The notes under the pieces: generated by a model
Database searches by the model: none
What the model saw: only the letters and a program-made list of their open reading frames with translations
Told to the model about the DNA's origin: nothing
Translations under genes and position numbers: made by a program
Source: Macrosoma leucophasiata
Taxonomy: Eukaryota > Arthropoda > Insecta > Lepidoptera > Hedylidae
Direction of reading: 5' to 3'
Length of the DNA: 64,000 nt
Assembly (NCBI GenBank): GCA_036365455.1
Contig: JAWQUS010000026.1
Location: 13,162,001-13,226,000 of the forward strand
Part shown: piece by piece, positions 22,143 through 32,810 of the stretch
Layout of the letters: every line of letters begins with the position of its first letter
Numbering within the stretch: the first letter of the stretch is position 1

Positions 22143-22799
22143 CGGTCTCAGGGGGGGCCGATGGTAATAAAAGGAAAACGGATGGCAGTTTCGTAATCAG
22201 CACCCCAAGAAACCTCGAAATTGATACCCATATCACATTTTGAAAAAAAAGTCTGTCCGCCATCTTGGATCTGAAAAGGGATGCCATTTTCGTAATCAGC
22301 ACACCAAGAAACCCCGAAATTGATAACCATATCATATTTTAAAAGAGAAAATCTGTCCGCCATCTTGGATCTGAAAACGGATGCCATTTTCGTAATTAGC
22401 ACCCCAAGAAACCACGAAAGTGATAGCCATATCGCATTTTGAAAACAAAGTTCTTTGCGGGGGACAATTATCATAAACTAGAGAAATAACACTACAAAGC
22501 AATATGGGCTCGGTCTAATAATAAAATACTCATCATCAACATCAACATTTCAGCCGATTTCCATAGGTTTACAATATCTTGGATTCGAAAACAGACGCCA
22601 TATTCGTAATCAGCACCCCAGAAAACCTTCAAATTGACACCCATATCACATTTAGGTTTCCGCCATCTTATATCTGAAAATAGAAGTCATTTTCGTAATC
22701 AGCACCCCAAAAACCTCGAAATTGACTCCTCTAATACATTTTCAAAAAATAATTATGTCTGCCATCTTGGATTCGAAAAAAGATGTCATATTCACCATT

Positions 22800-23655
22800 A
22801 ACTAAAAACACCTGTAAATGTGCGACCACCTGCGACAATATTAGCTTCTGAGCACGGTTTTCACTAAACATCTCAATAGAGGTCACATTCAATACTCTTA
22901 AATAAAATAAAAATAATTCATTAAAAATATTGTTTAACAAAAACACCAATTTCGATAATAAGATAAAAAGTCGATAAAATATAAAGAACATCTCTTAAGC
23001 TGGGATACCAGTAAATAATTTTTTCCACGAAATAATTTGTGAAAAATTAGTAACAATATTAAATGTTTTTTATATGTCACGATAATAACTATTAGAAATT
23101 AATTTAATCGAACGTAAAAAGTATGCCACACATTTATTATCATTATTTCAACGGATTGATGTGCATTTTTGGCATTTTTCAAATGTTATCTATGGTTCAG
23201 TAATTGCACGATCATTGTGGAAATGTTATAAACTGGTAATACAGTTTGTGGAAATTATGACATTCGAATATTTCGAATCAAACTGTCTTAACTTTGCGAA
23301 ATCAGAGCATACGAAAAGCAACCGAATTACTTAAGATGAAAGAGTTAGTTTTGTGAGAAGTAAGTGTTTGGGAATGGTCTATTTCAATTGACCAATTGCA
23401 GTTTGAATTGTCTCTGTAGTGTTAATGTCAATGCCTGCAACTGACGACAGCGGTTTCAATATGAAAATGAGTCTTTAGCCATTCTATCCTTATTTATCTA
23501 TTCTGTGGATATAGGTATGTGAGGGCCTGACGTCGAAATTTTTAAATATTGTATTTTTTCTTAATTTTTTGTTAAGCAGTGGACGTTTTTCAGCAGAAAG
23601 TAGGTATGATGACTAATTTAAACTTAAGCCTTTTACTCACCTTAAACATTATAAT
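22800..23655. other. AT-rich stretch without a supported feature
   Basis: No repeat family or ORF of interest was seen. A short AGCAGTGGACGTTTTTCAGCAG scrap at 23576 may come from an RTE tail. Confidence 0.45.
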
Positions 23656-23660
23656 AATAA

Positions 23661-23860
23661 TACATACGGTTACACTCACAGCCCCACATTAGGTATAAAC
23701 TTGTGTCGTGGGTACCGTTGTTCGCACACAACACATACACAAACACCCAGACCCGAAACAAATATCTGTAGGCTATCCAATTTTTTTCCTGTGCGGGGAT
23801 CGAACCCCCGACCATTCAAATCAAACGATCGTCTCACACCCCTGGACTAATCGCGTCGTC
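23661..23860 (-). repeat. SINE-F
   Basis: It is complete from the tail to the head GACGCGATTAGTCCAGGGGTG. The head has several changes and the B box reads GGTCGGGGGTTCGATCCCC. Confidence 0.75.
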
Positions 23861-23892
23861 AATTATTATTAAATGAATAAGTATATTTCATG

Positions 23893-24258
23893 AAGCGCGC
23901 ATGGCCCAGCGGCTGGTGTAGATCGTAAGCGATCTACTCGGTAGCACTACGGGCGCGGTCGGGTAGTGTGATGGGTGATCGCTAGTGGCAAATTAAATGC
24001 GCGTTGCCGTGCTTCGGAGGGCACGTTAAGCCGTCGGTCCCGGTCGCTATCGATGGATAGCAGTCGTTAAACCTTGTCCTTATGGCCTTATGGGCGGTTT
24101 GAAAACATCCGACAGTGGGTTGGTCACTAACCCACCCACCTCCACCAATCCGCATTGGAGCAGCGTGGTGGAGTAAGCTCCAGCCCTCCCCCAAAAAGGG
24201 GAGAGACTCGTGCCCAGCAGTGGGACGTATGATGGGTTGCCATTATTATTTATTATTA
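23893..24258 (+). repeat. SINE-A, full length
   Basis: It runs from GAAGCGCGCATGGCCCAGCGG to GTGGGACGTATGATGGGTTG and an (ATT)n tail at 24241-24258. The A-box-like TGGCCCAGCGG is intact. Confidence 0.8.
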
Positions 24259-24563
24259 TAAGTGTATTTCAAATCCTATTTAGTTATTATTCCGTTACAT
24301 GCAGTAATTAAAAAGAAACAAAAGATACGCCGGTGATGCCACAAAATAGAATTCCTTTTTTCATCCCGAAAAATCAAATAGGACATTGGATTTCGGCCCT
24401 TTCATCTCTCGACTCGGACCTATTTCCCATATTACGCCATCGCGCCCGAATGTGCCATCCGAATATTTCCGATCCGATACCTTTGTAGTGCTGTCCCGTG
24501 GGTATACGCATCCTTGGTATGGATATTTTCATTTTTTGCTGTTCTGAAACTGTTTGTTTCTTT

Positions 24564-24625
24564 TTTATGTAAAATGGCAAATAAGCATGCAGTTCACGTT
24601 GATGTTAAGTGATGTTGATGCTCTT
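24564..24625 (-). repeat. LINE-B 3' end, last 60 bp
   Basis: TTTTTTATGTAAAATGGCAAATAAGC through GTTGATGTTAAGTGATG matches the 3' terminus only. Confidence 0.6.
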
Positions 24626-24795
24626 GCCCTTGGTAGCATGGTGCCAGTTTCCAGAAGTCAAATTACCAGTTTCCCCATGTAACATGACCGATGACGTGAA
24701 ATGTCTCACATAAATATCTGATAAATCAATTGAAAACGGAACCGGCTGTTTGTTTCCGGATTCTTCTCTATATATTAATCTCGATCTATTTGGTA

Positions 24796-24862
24796 GTGTC
24801 TGGCGCTCCACACTCTCTGCCTACCCCGTTAAGGCTTTGCCGCGAAGATACATACACATTAA
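24796..24862 (+). repeat. Family H LINE, last 65 bp
   Basis: GTCTGGCGCTCCACACTCTCTG to GAAGATACATACAC is the end of the ORF and the start of the tetranucleotide tail. Confidence 0.6.
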
Positions 24863-24864
24863 TC

Positions 24865-25490
24865 TCGTTGGTGAGGCATCACAAATTACCATGAAGAAGT
24901 TTTCTTGGCTTACCGAAACCTTAATTTTTATTTTTTTTGCAAGTACCTATTGCGTTTTATTTTGGGAGATTGCATTTAAATCTACTAATAAACTGTTTAC
25001 AATTTTAATTCACACATAAATCCATCACCGTGTAATAATTTACAAAACAAAATTGTTATAAAGTGAATTTAAAATTATAAGCTATAAATCTATCACTTTT
25101 AAGAATAATATCGATAATTTATATACATTCCATAAATCAAACAGAGTAAATCACATCACTAGATGCCATTGTCCCAATGTTCTTGCAATTTTGCGGTCAC
25201 TCGTTAAGGTCAACGCATTCGATCGAAATGACATTCCCTGTATAATTGCTTGTCTCGTTCCCAGTATGATTTAAATTTGTAAACGTATGATGCCAAAAAC
25301 AACGCGGTGCGATGCCAAATATGTAACTGATTTACATCTTTCTGTAAGGTTATTCGGTTACGTATTTTTGAGTGAAATAAGTTTAACACGTTGTTTATAA
25401 TTTAGGTCGGTGTGAAATTCCATTTGTGTTGTAGCGGGTTTATTAATATTTTTTTTAATGATTTATATCGTTTTTCTTTGTTTTTGTTAG
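24865..25490. other. AT-rich stretch with a small signal-like ORF
   Basis: An ATG at 24891 opens a 42-codon frame ending at 25019 with a start (MKKFSWLTETLIFIFFAS) like a signal peptide. It is also what T-rich DNA often encodes. No splice partner was found, so no gene is called. Confidence 0.3.
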
Positions 25491-25493
25491 AAT

Positions 25494-25556
25494 ACCTAAA
25501 GCCACTATTAATATACTACTGCTTCGAGCAGTAGTATATTAATAGTGGCTTTAGGT
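25494..25556. repeat. Perfect palindrome, 30-bp arms, 3-base spacer
   Basis: The left arm is 25494-25523 (starts ACCTAAAGCCACTATTAA), the spacer TCG, and the right arm 25527-25556. The arms are exact complements. Confidence 0.9.
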
Positions 25557-25855
25557 GTTTACGCTGAAGGATTGAACGTGGTTGAACCGACCAAACTAAA
25601 CAAAATTGAGATCATTTATTGCGTAAGATATTCTTTTGGTAAAATATAATTTTCTGTATTTTTTCTCCAAAATTTTAGACCGAGCAATTTCGGCGATAGT
25701 GCCCCATTTTGTTATACCTATAACATCAAAATTGTATATAATTGAGTTTTAAAAAACATTTCAAATTTTCACTCTTCTCACATTGAAAACTTCCTTTCTC
25801 CGTTAAATAACAAGTCCATACATATCCACGAAGGTAACACAACAGTTCTTCTATG

Positions 25856-26040
25856 TAAAGATGGTGGCGAACAAGCATGCAGCTCACATTGATGTTAACT
25901 GATGACTGCAGCCTATAGACATCTACTCAAAAACAAGAGGTTAAAATGCAGATGCGTTGCCATTGCCATCCCTGAGACCTAGGTTCTTATGTCCTTGTGA
26001 TATTTTATTGCGTATAAACATTATCATCTCATTCTCATCA
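25856..26040 (-). repeat. LINE-B 3' end, diverged partial copy
   Basis: GCGAACAAGCATGCAGCTCACATTG through GATGCGTTGCC is recognisable; the copy fades out in the CTCATCATCTCATTATC simple repeat near 26030. Confidence 0.6.
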
Positions 26041-26067
26041 TCTCATTATCTCATCATTCTCATTCTA

Positions 26068-26365
26068 CTGGTGGTAGAGCTCCAGTGACGGAGCTCGCGG
26101 GCGTAGGCACCACCGCATTACCTAATATACTTGCCGCTAAATGGTAGTGTTCAGCACTATCGTGTTCCGGTCAAGTGGTAATGTACGGCCCTGTAATTTC
26201 CGGCACAGAGGCATAACACCTTAGGCCTCAGGAGTGGTAACGCATCTGCATTTTGATCGTGGTCTTTGTGTGGGTGTCTATAGGCTGCAGTCATCACTTA
26301 ACATCAATGTGAACTGCATGCTTGTTTGCCACTTCGATAACATAAAAAAAAAAAAAAAAAAAAAA
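26068..26365 (+). repeat. LINE-B 3' end with long poly-A
   Basis: The copy is complete from CTGGTGGTAGAGCTCC to a poly-A run at about 26343-26365. The intact A-tail and near-consensus sequence suggest one of the younger insertions. A 50-bp minus-strand scrap of the same family follows at 26372-26425. Confidence 0.8.
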
Positions 26366-26440
26366 TCTTACCGGAAGACGATAGTGCTGAACACTACCAT
26401 TTGGCGGCAGATATATTATTGGTTACCTTTTTTGTAACAA

Positions 26441-26635
26441 TCTATACCAATATTATAAAGCTGAAGAGTTTGTTTGTTTGAACGCGCTAATCTCAGGTAC
26501 TACGGGACCGATTTGAAAAATTCTTTCAGTGTTAGATAGCCCATTTATCGAGGCTATATAACACCATAAGACGAACAGGAGAGGGTAGGTAACATAACCC
26601 GACAACACCCGCGCGAAGCCGGGGCGGGCCGCTAG
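26441..26635 (+). mobile_element. Helitron-like element, GGGCCGCTAG type, 195 bp
   Basis: It starts TCTATACCAATATTATAAAG, passes the GAACGCGCTAATCTCAGG and ACTACGGGACCGATTT segments and ends GGGGCGGGCCGCTAG before a T. It has no TIRs and no ORF. Confidence 0.65.
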
Positions 26636-26735
26636 TAATGAATAAATTTATAAATAAAACCTATCAAAATGGCGTTCATCGTTTCTAGCTAATATTCTGA
26701 AAGTTTAACCTTAGCTTTGATGAACCGTATAATAC

Positions 26736-26737
<2 letters not shown>

Positions 26738-26778
<41 letters not shown>

Positions 26779-26865
26779 GTCGGGCTTTGTGTAGGCGGCC
26801 TGTCTCGAGACGGCACTAGTCTACTTCACCGGGCAATCGGCGAGCGCAGAAGGCGCTCCAGCCTA
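26738..26865 (-). mobile_element. Small retroposon with about 38-base poly-A and target duplication
   Basis: On the minus strand a roughly 90-bp GC-rich unit (GGCTGGAGCGCCTTCTGCGC to CACAAAGCCCGACCT) is followed by a long A-run (plus-strand T-run, about 26738-26776). The 9-bp direct repeat ATAATACGA flanks it at 26729-26737 and 26866-26874. The family is not recognised; it may be the 3' end of a LINE or a short SINE. Confidence 0.7.
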
Positions 26866-27147
26866 ATAATACGAATGCTAGTAACAATATTACAAATACA
26901 ATATTTTTTTGTTCATATAATACCAACAGCAGCATATTTTCTTTTATAGAAATATAAAACCAAAAGACTTTTTTTACGACATGACGTCGTAAACAAGTTA
27001 GATATGGATGGATGGATTAACAACAAAGCTTGACGTGTCGAGGCAATCGGTCGGTCGTTTCCGACTTCAATAAGTATTGTCACATCTACTACGCAATATT
27101 TTTGTTATTTGGATATAAATATTACTATTTCGTATTTCGTATTAGGT

Positions 27148-27456
27148 TTTTTTTTTATGTAATGGAAGTGGCAAACAAGCATGCAGTTCACATTGATGTT
27201 AAGTGATGACTGCAGCCTATAGACATCCACACAAAGACCAAGATCAAAATTCAGATGCGTTACCACTCTTGAGGCCCAAGGTGTTATGCCTCTGTGCCGG
27301 AAATTACAGGGCCGTACATTACCACCTGACCGAAACACGATAGTGCTGAACACTACGTAGTAACGTGAAGTTACTACCATTTAGCGGCAAGTATATTAGG
27401 TAATGCGGTGGTGCCTACGCCCGCGTGCTCCGTCACTGGAGCTCTACCACCAGTAA
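27148..27456 (-). repeat. LINE-B 3' end with an internal duplication
   Basis: The copy is complete from a T-run to TCTACCACCAGTA. The GTAGTAACGTGAAGTTACTA segment at about 27356-27377 is absent from other copies and splits CACTAC-CATTTAGCGGC. A short plus-strand scrap (GGTGGTAGAGCTCTAATGACGG) follows at 27512. Confidence 0.75.
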
Positions 27457-27570
27457 AAACGACCACGGATACCAACGAACCACCGGTTATTTGTTGAATA
27501 GATTTTATGTCGGTGGTAGAGCTCTAATGACGGAGCACACGTAGACACTATGTTTTTACACAATCTACTG

Positions 27571-27765
27571 ACGAATTGGTTAGTCCAGGGGTGTAAGATG
27601 ACCGTTTTCTTCGAAGGGTCGCGAGTTCGATCCCCGCACCGGGACGAATATTTGTATGGCCTACAGATTTTTGTTACGGGACGGGTTGTTTGTGTATGTG
27701 TACAAAACGACACAGGTTTATTAGGTATAAAATATGTGGGCTGTGAGTGTAAGCGTATTTAATTG
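27571..27765 (+). repeat. SINE-F
   Basis: It starts within the head at GAATTGGTTAGTCCAGGGG. The B box GGTCGCGAGTTCGATCCCCGC is intact. The body has a deletion around the GTATGTGTTGTATGTG segment. Confidence 0.7.
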
Positions 27766-28648
27766 CCGCTTAATCCGTCAGCTCACTAGAAAAATATGAC
27801 TACAAAGTACTTAAATTCATATTGTTCATGGCTCAACGGTTCAACGAATTAATGGTATAAATTTTTGTTGATATAATAAAAGAAATTCTTTTATATGGTA
27901 AATTATTAGAGTAATATAAATATATACACGAATACAATAGTATTTTACAAAGGGCTCTGCTAGTTTGTCTGGTACAGAAGTTAAAAATTATCTACACATA
28001 CTAACACCTGTATTTTTAGATGTCTATAGGCTGTAGTACTAATTAATCATCCACGTAAATTGCACTTTGTTTTCCACTTGACTATAAAAGCAAAATAAAT
28101 GGGAATAATTATGTGCACATTGTTATTTTTTTAACCTACATTCAAGTTAAAAAATATAGTAAAAGTACTAAATAAACTACTTCAAAGCAAACGAGACACG
28201 GTAAACACGACAAAATGTAAGAATGCAATTCAAAAATACATTTTGTATTTTGCTTTTTCATGTTTCAACGATCATATCCATACGGACCAATTCTCACAAA
28301 GGACTTCATTACGTTCCTTTCCACGCGACCCAATGCAATTAACATTAAATAAACAAATTGACATCGTAATTTTTTACACATTTCCCAGCTATTTCGAGAA
28401 GAGCAAATGATTAATTATTGACAATAATTAACGTTTTAGTACAAGTTCACTTTTACATATAGCTTTGATATGAATGGCGAGGAAAATGATGGAATAGAGA
28501 GAAATGAGATGAATGCGACCTACCAATTAGGAGAAACACAATGTCAGTTTGAGGTGTACTTGCATACACAAAACATTTTTTTTTGTAGGCACCAATATCC
28601 AACCATAGGTTTGCCTGTAAATAATCAAATTTATAAACCGACCAAATG

Positions 28649-28956
28649 TGAGTCGGACTCGCTAGCGCAGGGCTTCATACAATTTAGAACTTACCTTAAA
28701 TACCATAGACTGATTATAGATTTTCCAATAAATTCAAACACATTTTTTTGTGATTTTTTCAAACTTTTAGGCCAAGTTTATTAAGAGTTTCTCCCATTTT
28801 TTTGAATTTGACTTAAAATAAATAAGCTCGAGATCCCCATATTTCACCATAAAAAATAGCTATCTATCTTGCAAATTAAAAAAATACTTTTTTACAAGTA
28901 ATCCTATGAGGAACCCTTTGAAAGTTCCTTCCTTTTGAAGTACGAAACCCTAAAAA
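28649..28956. repeat. GTGAGTCGGACTCG...ACCCTAAAAA dispersed repeat
   Basis: CCAAATGTGAGTCGGACTCGC at the left and GAAGTACGAAACCCTAAAAA at the right resemble the ends of a repeat I remember from moths and butterflies (AAGTGCGAGTCGGACTCG ... GGAACCCTAAAAA). The 28470-28784 open frame overlaps it and is not supported as a gene. Confidence 0.4.
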
Positions 28957-29018
28957 CTGAGAAAGTTAAATAAAATAATTTGCGGATTAGAGAAATCATA
29001 TTTTTTTATGCTTCATAC

Positions 29019-29367
29019 CATAGAGCAACTTGGCTCACCAGTAGTCGCAGCGGACCGGAGGGGAATAGCCATAGCGTTTATTACCGATGCAAAACAATCT
29101 GTCATTTTTTGCGTGACCGACCCGTGGTACAACTGCGATGTCCAACTGGTTTTGTGGGGAGAATTGCGCGTGACACACACACAGTACAAAAATCATCTAT
29201 TCCTACGACTCTCACCTCAAGGGGTGAGTTTCGCTTACTGGACTTTATATACATAAACAATTTCACGCACACATTTAAACACAGCGACAGGCATAGGCCC
29301 ATTTGGGCCATTTGGGCTTGTACTTTGATAGAGGGGAAAGCCTGCATATGGCTACTCCCCTCTGGTG
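29019..29367. mobile_element. hAT-type MITE (CATAGAGC family), 349 bp
   Basis: The ends are CATAGAGCAAC and GTTGCTCCATG. The interior matches 9991-10284 in the inverse orientation (TGCAAAACAATCTGTCATTTTT, then CAAATGGGCC and AGCCTGCATATGGCTACTCC). The target duplication is blurred (TTCATAC versus TTCACAC), so this copy is older. Confidence 0.7.
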
Positions 29368-29967
29368 TTGCTCCATGTTCACACCATAAAACGGCATCGA
29401 TGAACATCGAAATTAAATTCGCAAATTATTCTTCATAATATCCCGACGATCTCATACGGACCGATATCCACAAAAGACTTCATTACCCTCCTTTCCACGC
29501 GACCCAATGAAATTTACATTAAATAAACAAATTAGCACGTCCAAAACTCAACAGGTGTTCTTAATTTGAAATCCAAATAAACCGTTGGTTCCTTTGCTTA
29601 AATAGCTTCCATTAGAGCCGAGATGGGAATAGGCTAACACGGGCAATTTGGTATCAAACGCATCTACCTTAATCGGATAATCGATTTTAGGTGTTCCTTT
29701 AAAGCGTTATGGACGAAAATCGTTTGAGAGAGGATTTCGATATTTAAGTTTTGTAGCATCTGCTATCCAGTCATCAAGTCGTACGTATTATTTGTATTAG
29801 AAGCTAAATTTCAACTTGATTTTTATGCTTATTGATCAATTACTGAAGGTAGGGCTATTAGAGGATGAATTTTAGGCAGTAATGCATTAAGTAGGTACTT
29901 ATTCATAATATGCTGCTATATGGTTCCCTAGACATAAATCCGTTGTTGTATTTTATTTTTTAATTTA

Positions 29968-30060
29968 ATGAAGGTGACACGCAAGCATGCAGTTCACATT
30001 GCTGATAAGTGATGACTACAGCCTATAGACAATATCTCATCGACACCACCTCATTACCTA
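29968..30060 (-). repeat. LINE-B 3' end, partial
   Basis: AATGAAGGTGACACGCAAGC through GTGATGACTACAGCC is the 3' terminus. Diverged. Confidence 0.5.
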
Positions 30061-30073
30061 ATCTATATTTCAA

Positions 30074-30372
30074 CTAGCTGTTGCCCACGGCTCCACCCGC
30101 GTGTAGGTCGCTTTTCGCGTAACCTGTGGAACTTATCTCAACTTATAATAGACTTAAAGTCAATTTGAACCAGTGCTTGAAGTAAATTTTCGATTGACTA
30201 CAACTTCCCTTAACCGATTTTAACGAAACAAGTTTTTGACGTCGCTCCTAATTATAATGTTATCTACCTGTGAAAACCGCGTTCAAATCCATTGAGTATT
30301 TTCGTAGTTATAACGTACCAGACAGACAGAAAAATTCCAAAAATTGTTTTTTTGTTTCTGTTACTTTTTTTT
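30074..30372 (-). mobile_element. Helitron-like element, GCTAGTT end
   Basis: On the plus strand it opens AACTAGCTGTTGCCCACGGC, the reverse of the GGGCAACAGCTAG terminus, with the CGCGTGTAGG hairpin region next to it. It also has CAGACAGACAG at 30312. The 5' end is not clearly defined. Confidence 0.5.
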
Positions 30373-30837
30373 AATTGCCCCCTATCAGTTTTTTGGAAAA
30401 ATATTTAATGTACATATATACTGTCTACTACTACTATACTTACTGTCTTATTATATGTATTGATTAATCATATGCAAATCCTTAGACATTATGAAAGCGA
30501 TAACAGTAATCAGGTTATAGAATCTGAGCCCTCAAGAAGTAGTAGGTATGTGTGACAAGTAAGCGCTGCAAGGAATGGATGAACAAGTACCGATAACACA
30601 CACACAGAGCAGTGAAAGTCAGTGCTATCTGCCACACTCATTTGTTTTATTCAGATAAAACCTTCCTTATTTCGCCGGGGGCGGCCATTTTGTTGTTCCA
30701 TAAACACGGAACGTGACGATTTTGAAGGCATGCTCACAATACTGGCTTGACTAATATTGTTTTCATATTATTTCGCATTAACACATGCTTGTGAAATATA
30801 TTTTATTTTTAAAGAAAAATGGAAAGAAAAATTCGAC

Positions 30838-30910
30838 TTCAGGCGAGACTCGAACTCGCGACCTACTGGGAATCTAGTCCAGCCGCTCTTCCAATTGAGC
30901 TACTGAAGCC
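30838..30910 (-). repeat. tRNA-like SINE head (family P), best preserved
   Basis: On the minus strand GCTTCAG/CTGAAGT can form a 7-bp acceptor stem with one G-T pair. GCTC/GAGC makes a D stem and GCGAG-TTCGAGT-CTCGC a perfect T arm. The anticodon stem has one mismatch. It could be a tRNA pseudogene or SINE head. It lies within the region between the two 16-bp direct repeats at about 30748 and 31018. Confidence 0.5.
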
Positions 30911-30924
30911 CTGCCCGATTTGTC

Positions 30925-31026
30925 AAATCTTTCTTTCACATCTATTGCATTGCTTTTATGGTAGCAGGTATTTTATGCTGCTACCATAAAAGCAATGCAA
31001 TAGATGTGAAAGAAAGATTTGACTAA
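30925..31026. repeat. Perfect inverted repeat, 45-bp arms
   Basis: The arm begins GTCAAATCTTTCTTTCACAT and ends TTTTATGGTAGCA; the reverse complement begins TGCTACCATAAAAGC after a 12-base spacer GGTATTTTATGC. No mismatch was seen. Confidence 0.85.
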
Positions 31027-31136
31027 TATTGTTTGAGAATGATACGGGAATGAAGTACAAAGTTACTGATAAATGCGAAAACTTGTTACTTTATGTTGAT
31101 TTTATTGGCTTGAAACTAACAAACATGGAGATCATA

Positions 31137-32245
31137 TTTTTAGGGTTCCGTAGTAAATATACCCTTATAGTTTCGCCATGTCCGTCTGTCTGTCTATCTG
31201 TCTGTCCGTCTGCGGTTTAGCGCAAAAACTATTAGTACTAGAGACTTGAAATTTGGCACAAGTATACACCTTAATTACGCCGACAAAGTGGTGGAAATAA
31301 AAACATGAAATATAAGTTATTTGGAGTACCTACCTCCTCTACATGTAACGCTCAAATATTTTTTATTTATTTTTCGTTTTCTATATAATGTGGATATCGT
31401 TGGATAGGTCTTTCAAAAACGTTAGGGGTGTGCTAATAACTTCTTTCGAATATATTAACTGTTCGTGACTTATAATGCTTTAAAATGTCAATTTTCGTTA
31501 GAGTCAAGTGCCCCCCCCCCCATACCAACTAAATGGATGTTGTTAGAAAGGAGATGATGCGAGCTCGGCCCTGGTTCGTACATGTCCTCAAAAAATGGGT
31601 AAATTATAGCAGAATCAGAAAAAAATACAATTAATTTAATCAAGAATATATTTTAGAGTTACCACCACATTTAATTCAAACGATTTTATCATTTTCAACC
31701 ATGTTCAACACGGTGGTGATACAGCCAACGCTTGGTATCAATCGATTTCGATAGTATTTATAAAAAAATATTTTTTCTCCAAGTACTAGATAATCAAAAA
31801 ACAATTTAAAAAATGAAAATGTCAAAATGACATCGTCCGCCATATTCGCCATGTTGGTTTTAAGTTGCAATTCTAACTGCAAATAATGTTTTGTAACTGC
31901 AAACAAAGCTAAATGAGTGAAAATATGCAGTAAGAACGTTTTTATATTGATTTTGCCTGTTTAATGATATTGTGTACAATACATGGCCGGAGTTCCATAA
32001 ATTTTTGCAACATCTCCTTTAAACGTTACGGCATTAGTAGCTACATATAACGAAATAAAAAAGAAAACTATCACACGTAAGTTGACTTTACAAGTTTGCG
32101 AGTAATAGTTGACCAAATGTAATACTTGAAATTTTTGAACAACTCTATAGAAAAAATCTTATAATTTTTTTCATTACACTTATCAAACCTTAAAACTACG
32201 GAACCTCACACTGCGCGTGGCCCGACACGCACTCCACCGGTTTTT
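31137..32245 (+). mobile_element. GGGTTCCGTAGT dispersed element, about 1.1 kb
   Basis: The left end is AGGGTTCCGTAGTAAATATA, the right end AACTACGGAACCTCACACTGCGCGTGGCCCGACACGC, so short ends are inverted (GGTTCCGTAGT). It carries a TCTGTCTGTC tract at 31180-31210 and a C-run at 31511-31520. I remember this layout as a common moth and butterfly repeat. No transposase ORF is visible. Confidence 0.55.
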
Positions 32246-32363
32246 TATGTGATGAAGTGGCAAACAAGTATAATAGTGAACCAGTAAATACTGGTGGTAG
32301 AGTTCAGGTGTAGGGACTCGAGGGCGTAGACACCATGGAATATATAATCTATTCTGTAGTATA

Positions 32364-32597
32364 GGTCGCGCCACGTAAAAAGAACGCTGGAAGAAAGTAG
32401 AAGGGATGTGTTCGCGCATCGGTACACTCGCGCACGAAAGTACTAGCCCTATTGGTTTATTTTTGATCTAGCTTTCGCTTGCGGTTTCGTGTATTGGTAG
32501 GCAGATTGAAAACTATATTACATAGAATAACATAAAATGAAATAAAAACACATGACGCGCAGCTTGACCGCCAGCGTTCTTTTTACCTGGCGCGACC
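32364..32597. mobile_element. MITE with GGTCGCGCCA ends, 234 bp
   Basis: The ends GGTCGCGCCACGTAAAAAG and its complement CTTTTTACCTGGCGCGACC match over about 27 bp with one difference, followed on both sides by AACGCTGG or its complement. TATA flanks both sides (32360-32363, 32598-32601), so the target duplication is TA or TATA. Confidence 0.75.
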
Positions 32598-32747
32598 TAT
32601 AGACACTACCACGACTTAATCTATCTGCCACCAAATGGTAGTGTTTAGCACTGTCGTGTTCCGGTTTGAGGTATTATGTGGCCCAGTAATAATTATCACA
32701 AAGACATACCAACTAAGGTCTCAGAGGTGGCGATGCATATCTACATA

Positions 32748-32810
32748 GATAGAGCAACGCGGGCCACCGGGCTCAGGTCCGCCGCGACCGGTGGCCCGCG
32801 TTGCTCTATG
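32748..32810. mobile_element. 63-bp minimal hAT MITE (CATAGAGC family)
   Basis: Only the two terminal inverted repeats remain: ATAGAGCAACGCGGGCCACC at the left and the complementary GGTGGCCCGCGTTGCTCTAT at the right. The perfect 8-bp duplication TCTACATA lies at 32740-32747 and 32811-32818. It lacks the roughly 230 internal bases of the other copies. Confidence 0.8.

Larger units (their letters stand above)
20585..22800. repeat. Approximately 100-bp satellite, several subfamilies, partly inverted
   Basis: Units carry CTTGGGGTGCTGATTACGA and CCAAGATGGCGGAC on one strand. Two units lie in one orientation at about 20585-20795, with starts 100 bp apart. The array then switches orientation and continues with two units to about 20990. 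Ten units of a diverged 101-bp type follow at 20997-22014, then at least five of the first type at 22155-22460 and 22590-22800. Aligning the two types shows a common ancestor: CAGCACCCCAAGAAACC corresponds to CAACACCCTCATGAACC. CCGCCATCTTGGAT is the best conserved part. Confidence 0.8.
28262..29535. repeat. Direct duplication of about 95 bp, 1.2 kb apart
   Basis: Segments 28270-28365 and 29443-29535 share CATACGGACC, AAGGACTTCATTAC or AAGACTTCATTAC, CCTTTCCACGCGACCCAATG and ACATTAAATAAACAAATT in order, about 85-90% identical. I do not recognise the family. Confidence 0.55.

Noticed and set aside
28470..28784. 104-codon host gene
   Set aside because: It overlaps a dispersed repeat end and has an AT-driven composition without a domain.
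30838..30910. Functional tRNA gene
   Set aside because: The anticodon stem has a mismatch, the loop is doubtful, and related degraded units occur elsewhere; a SINE head is likelier.
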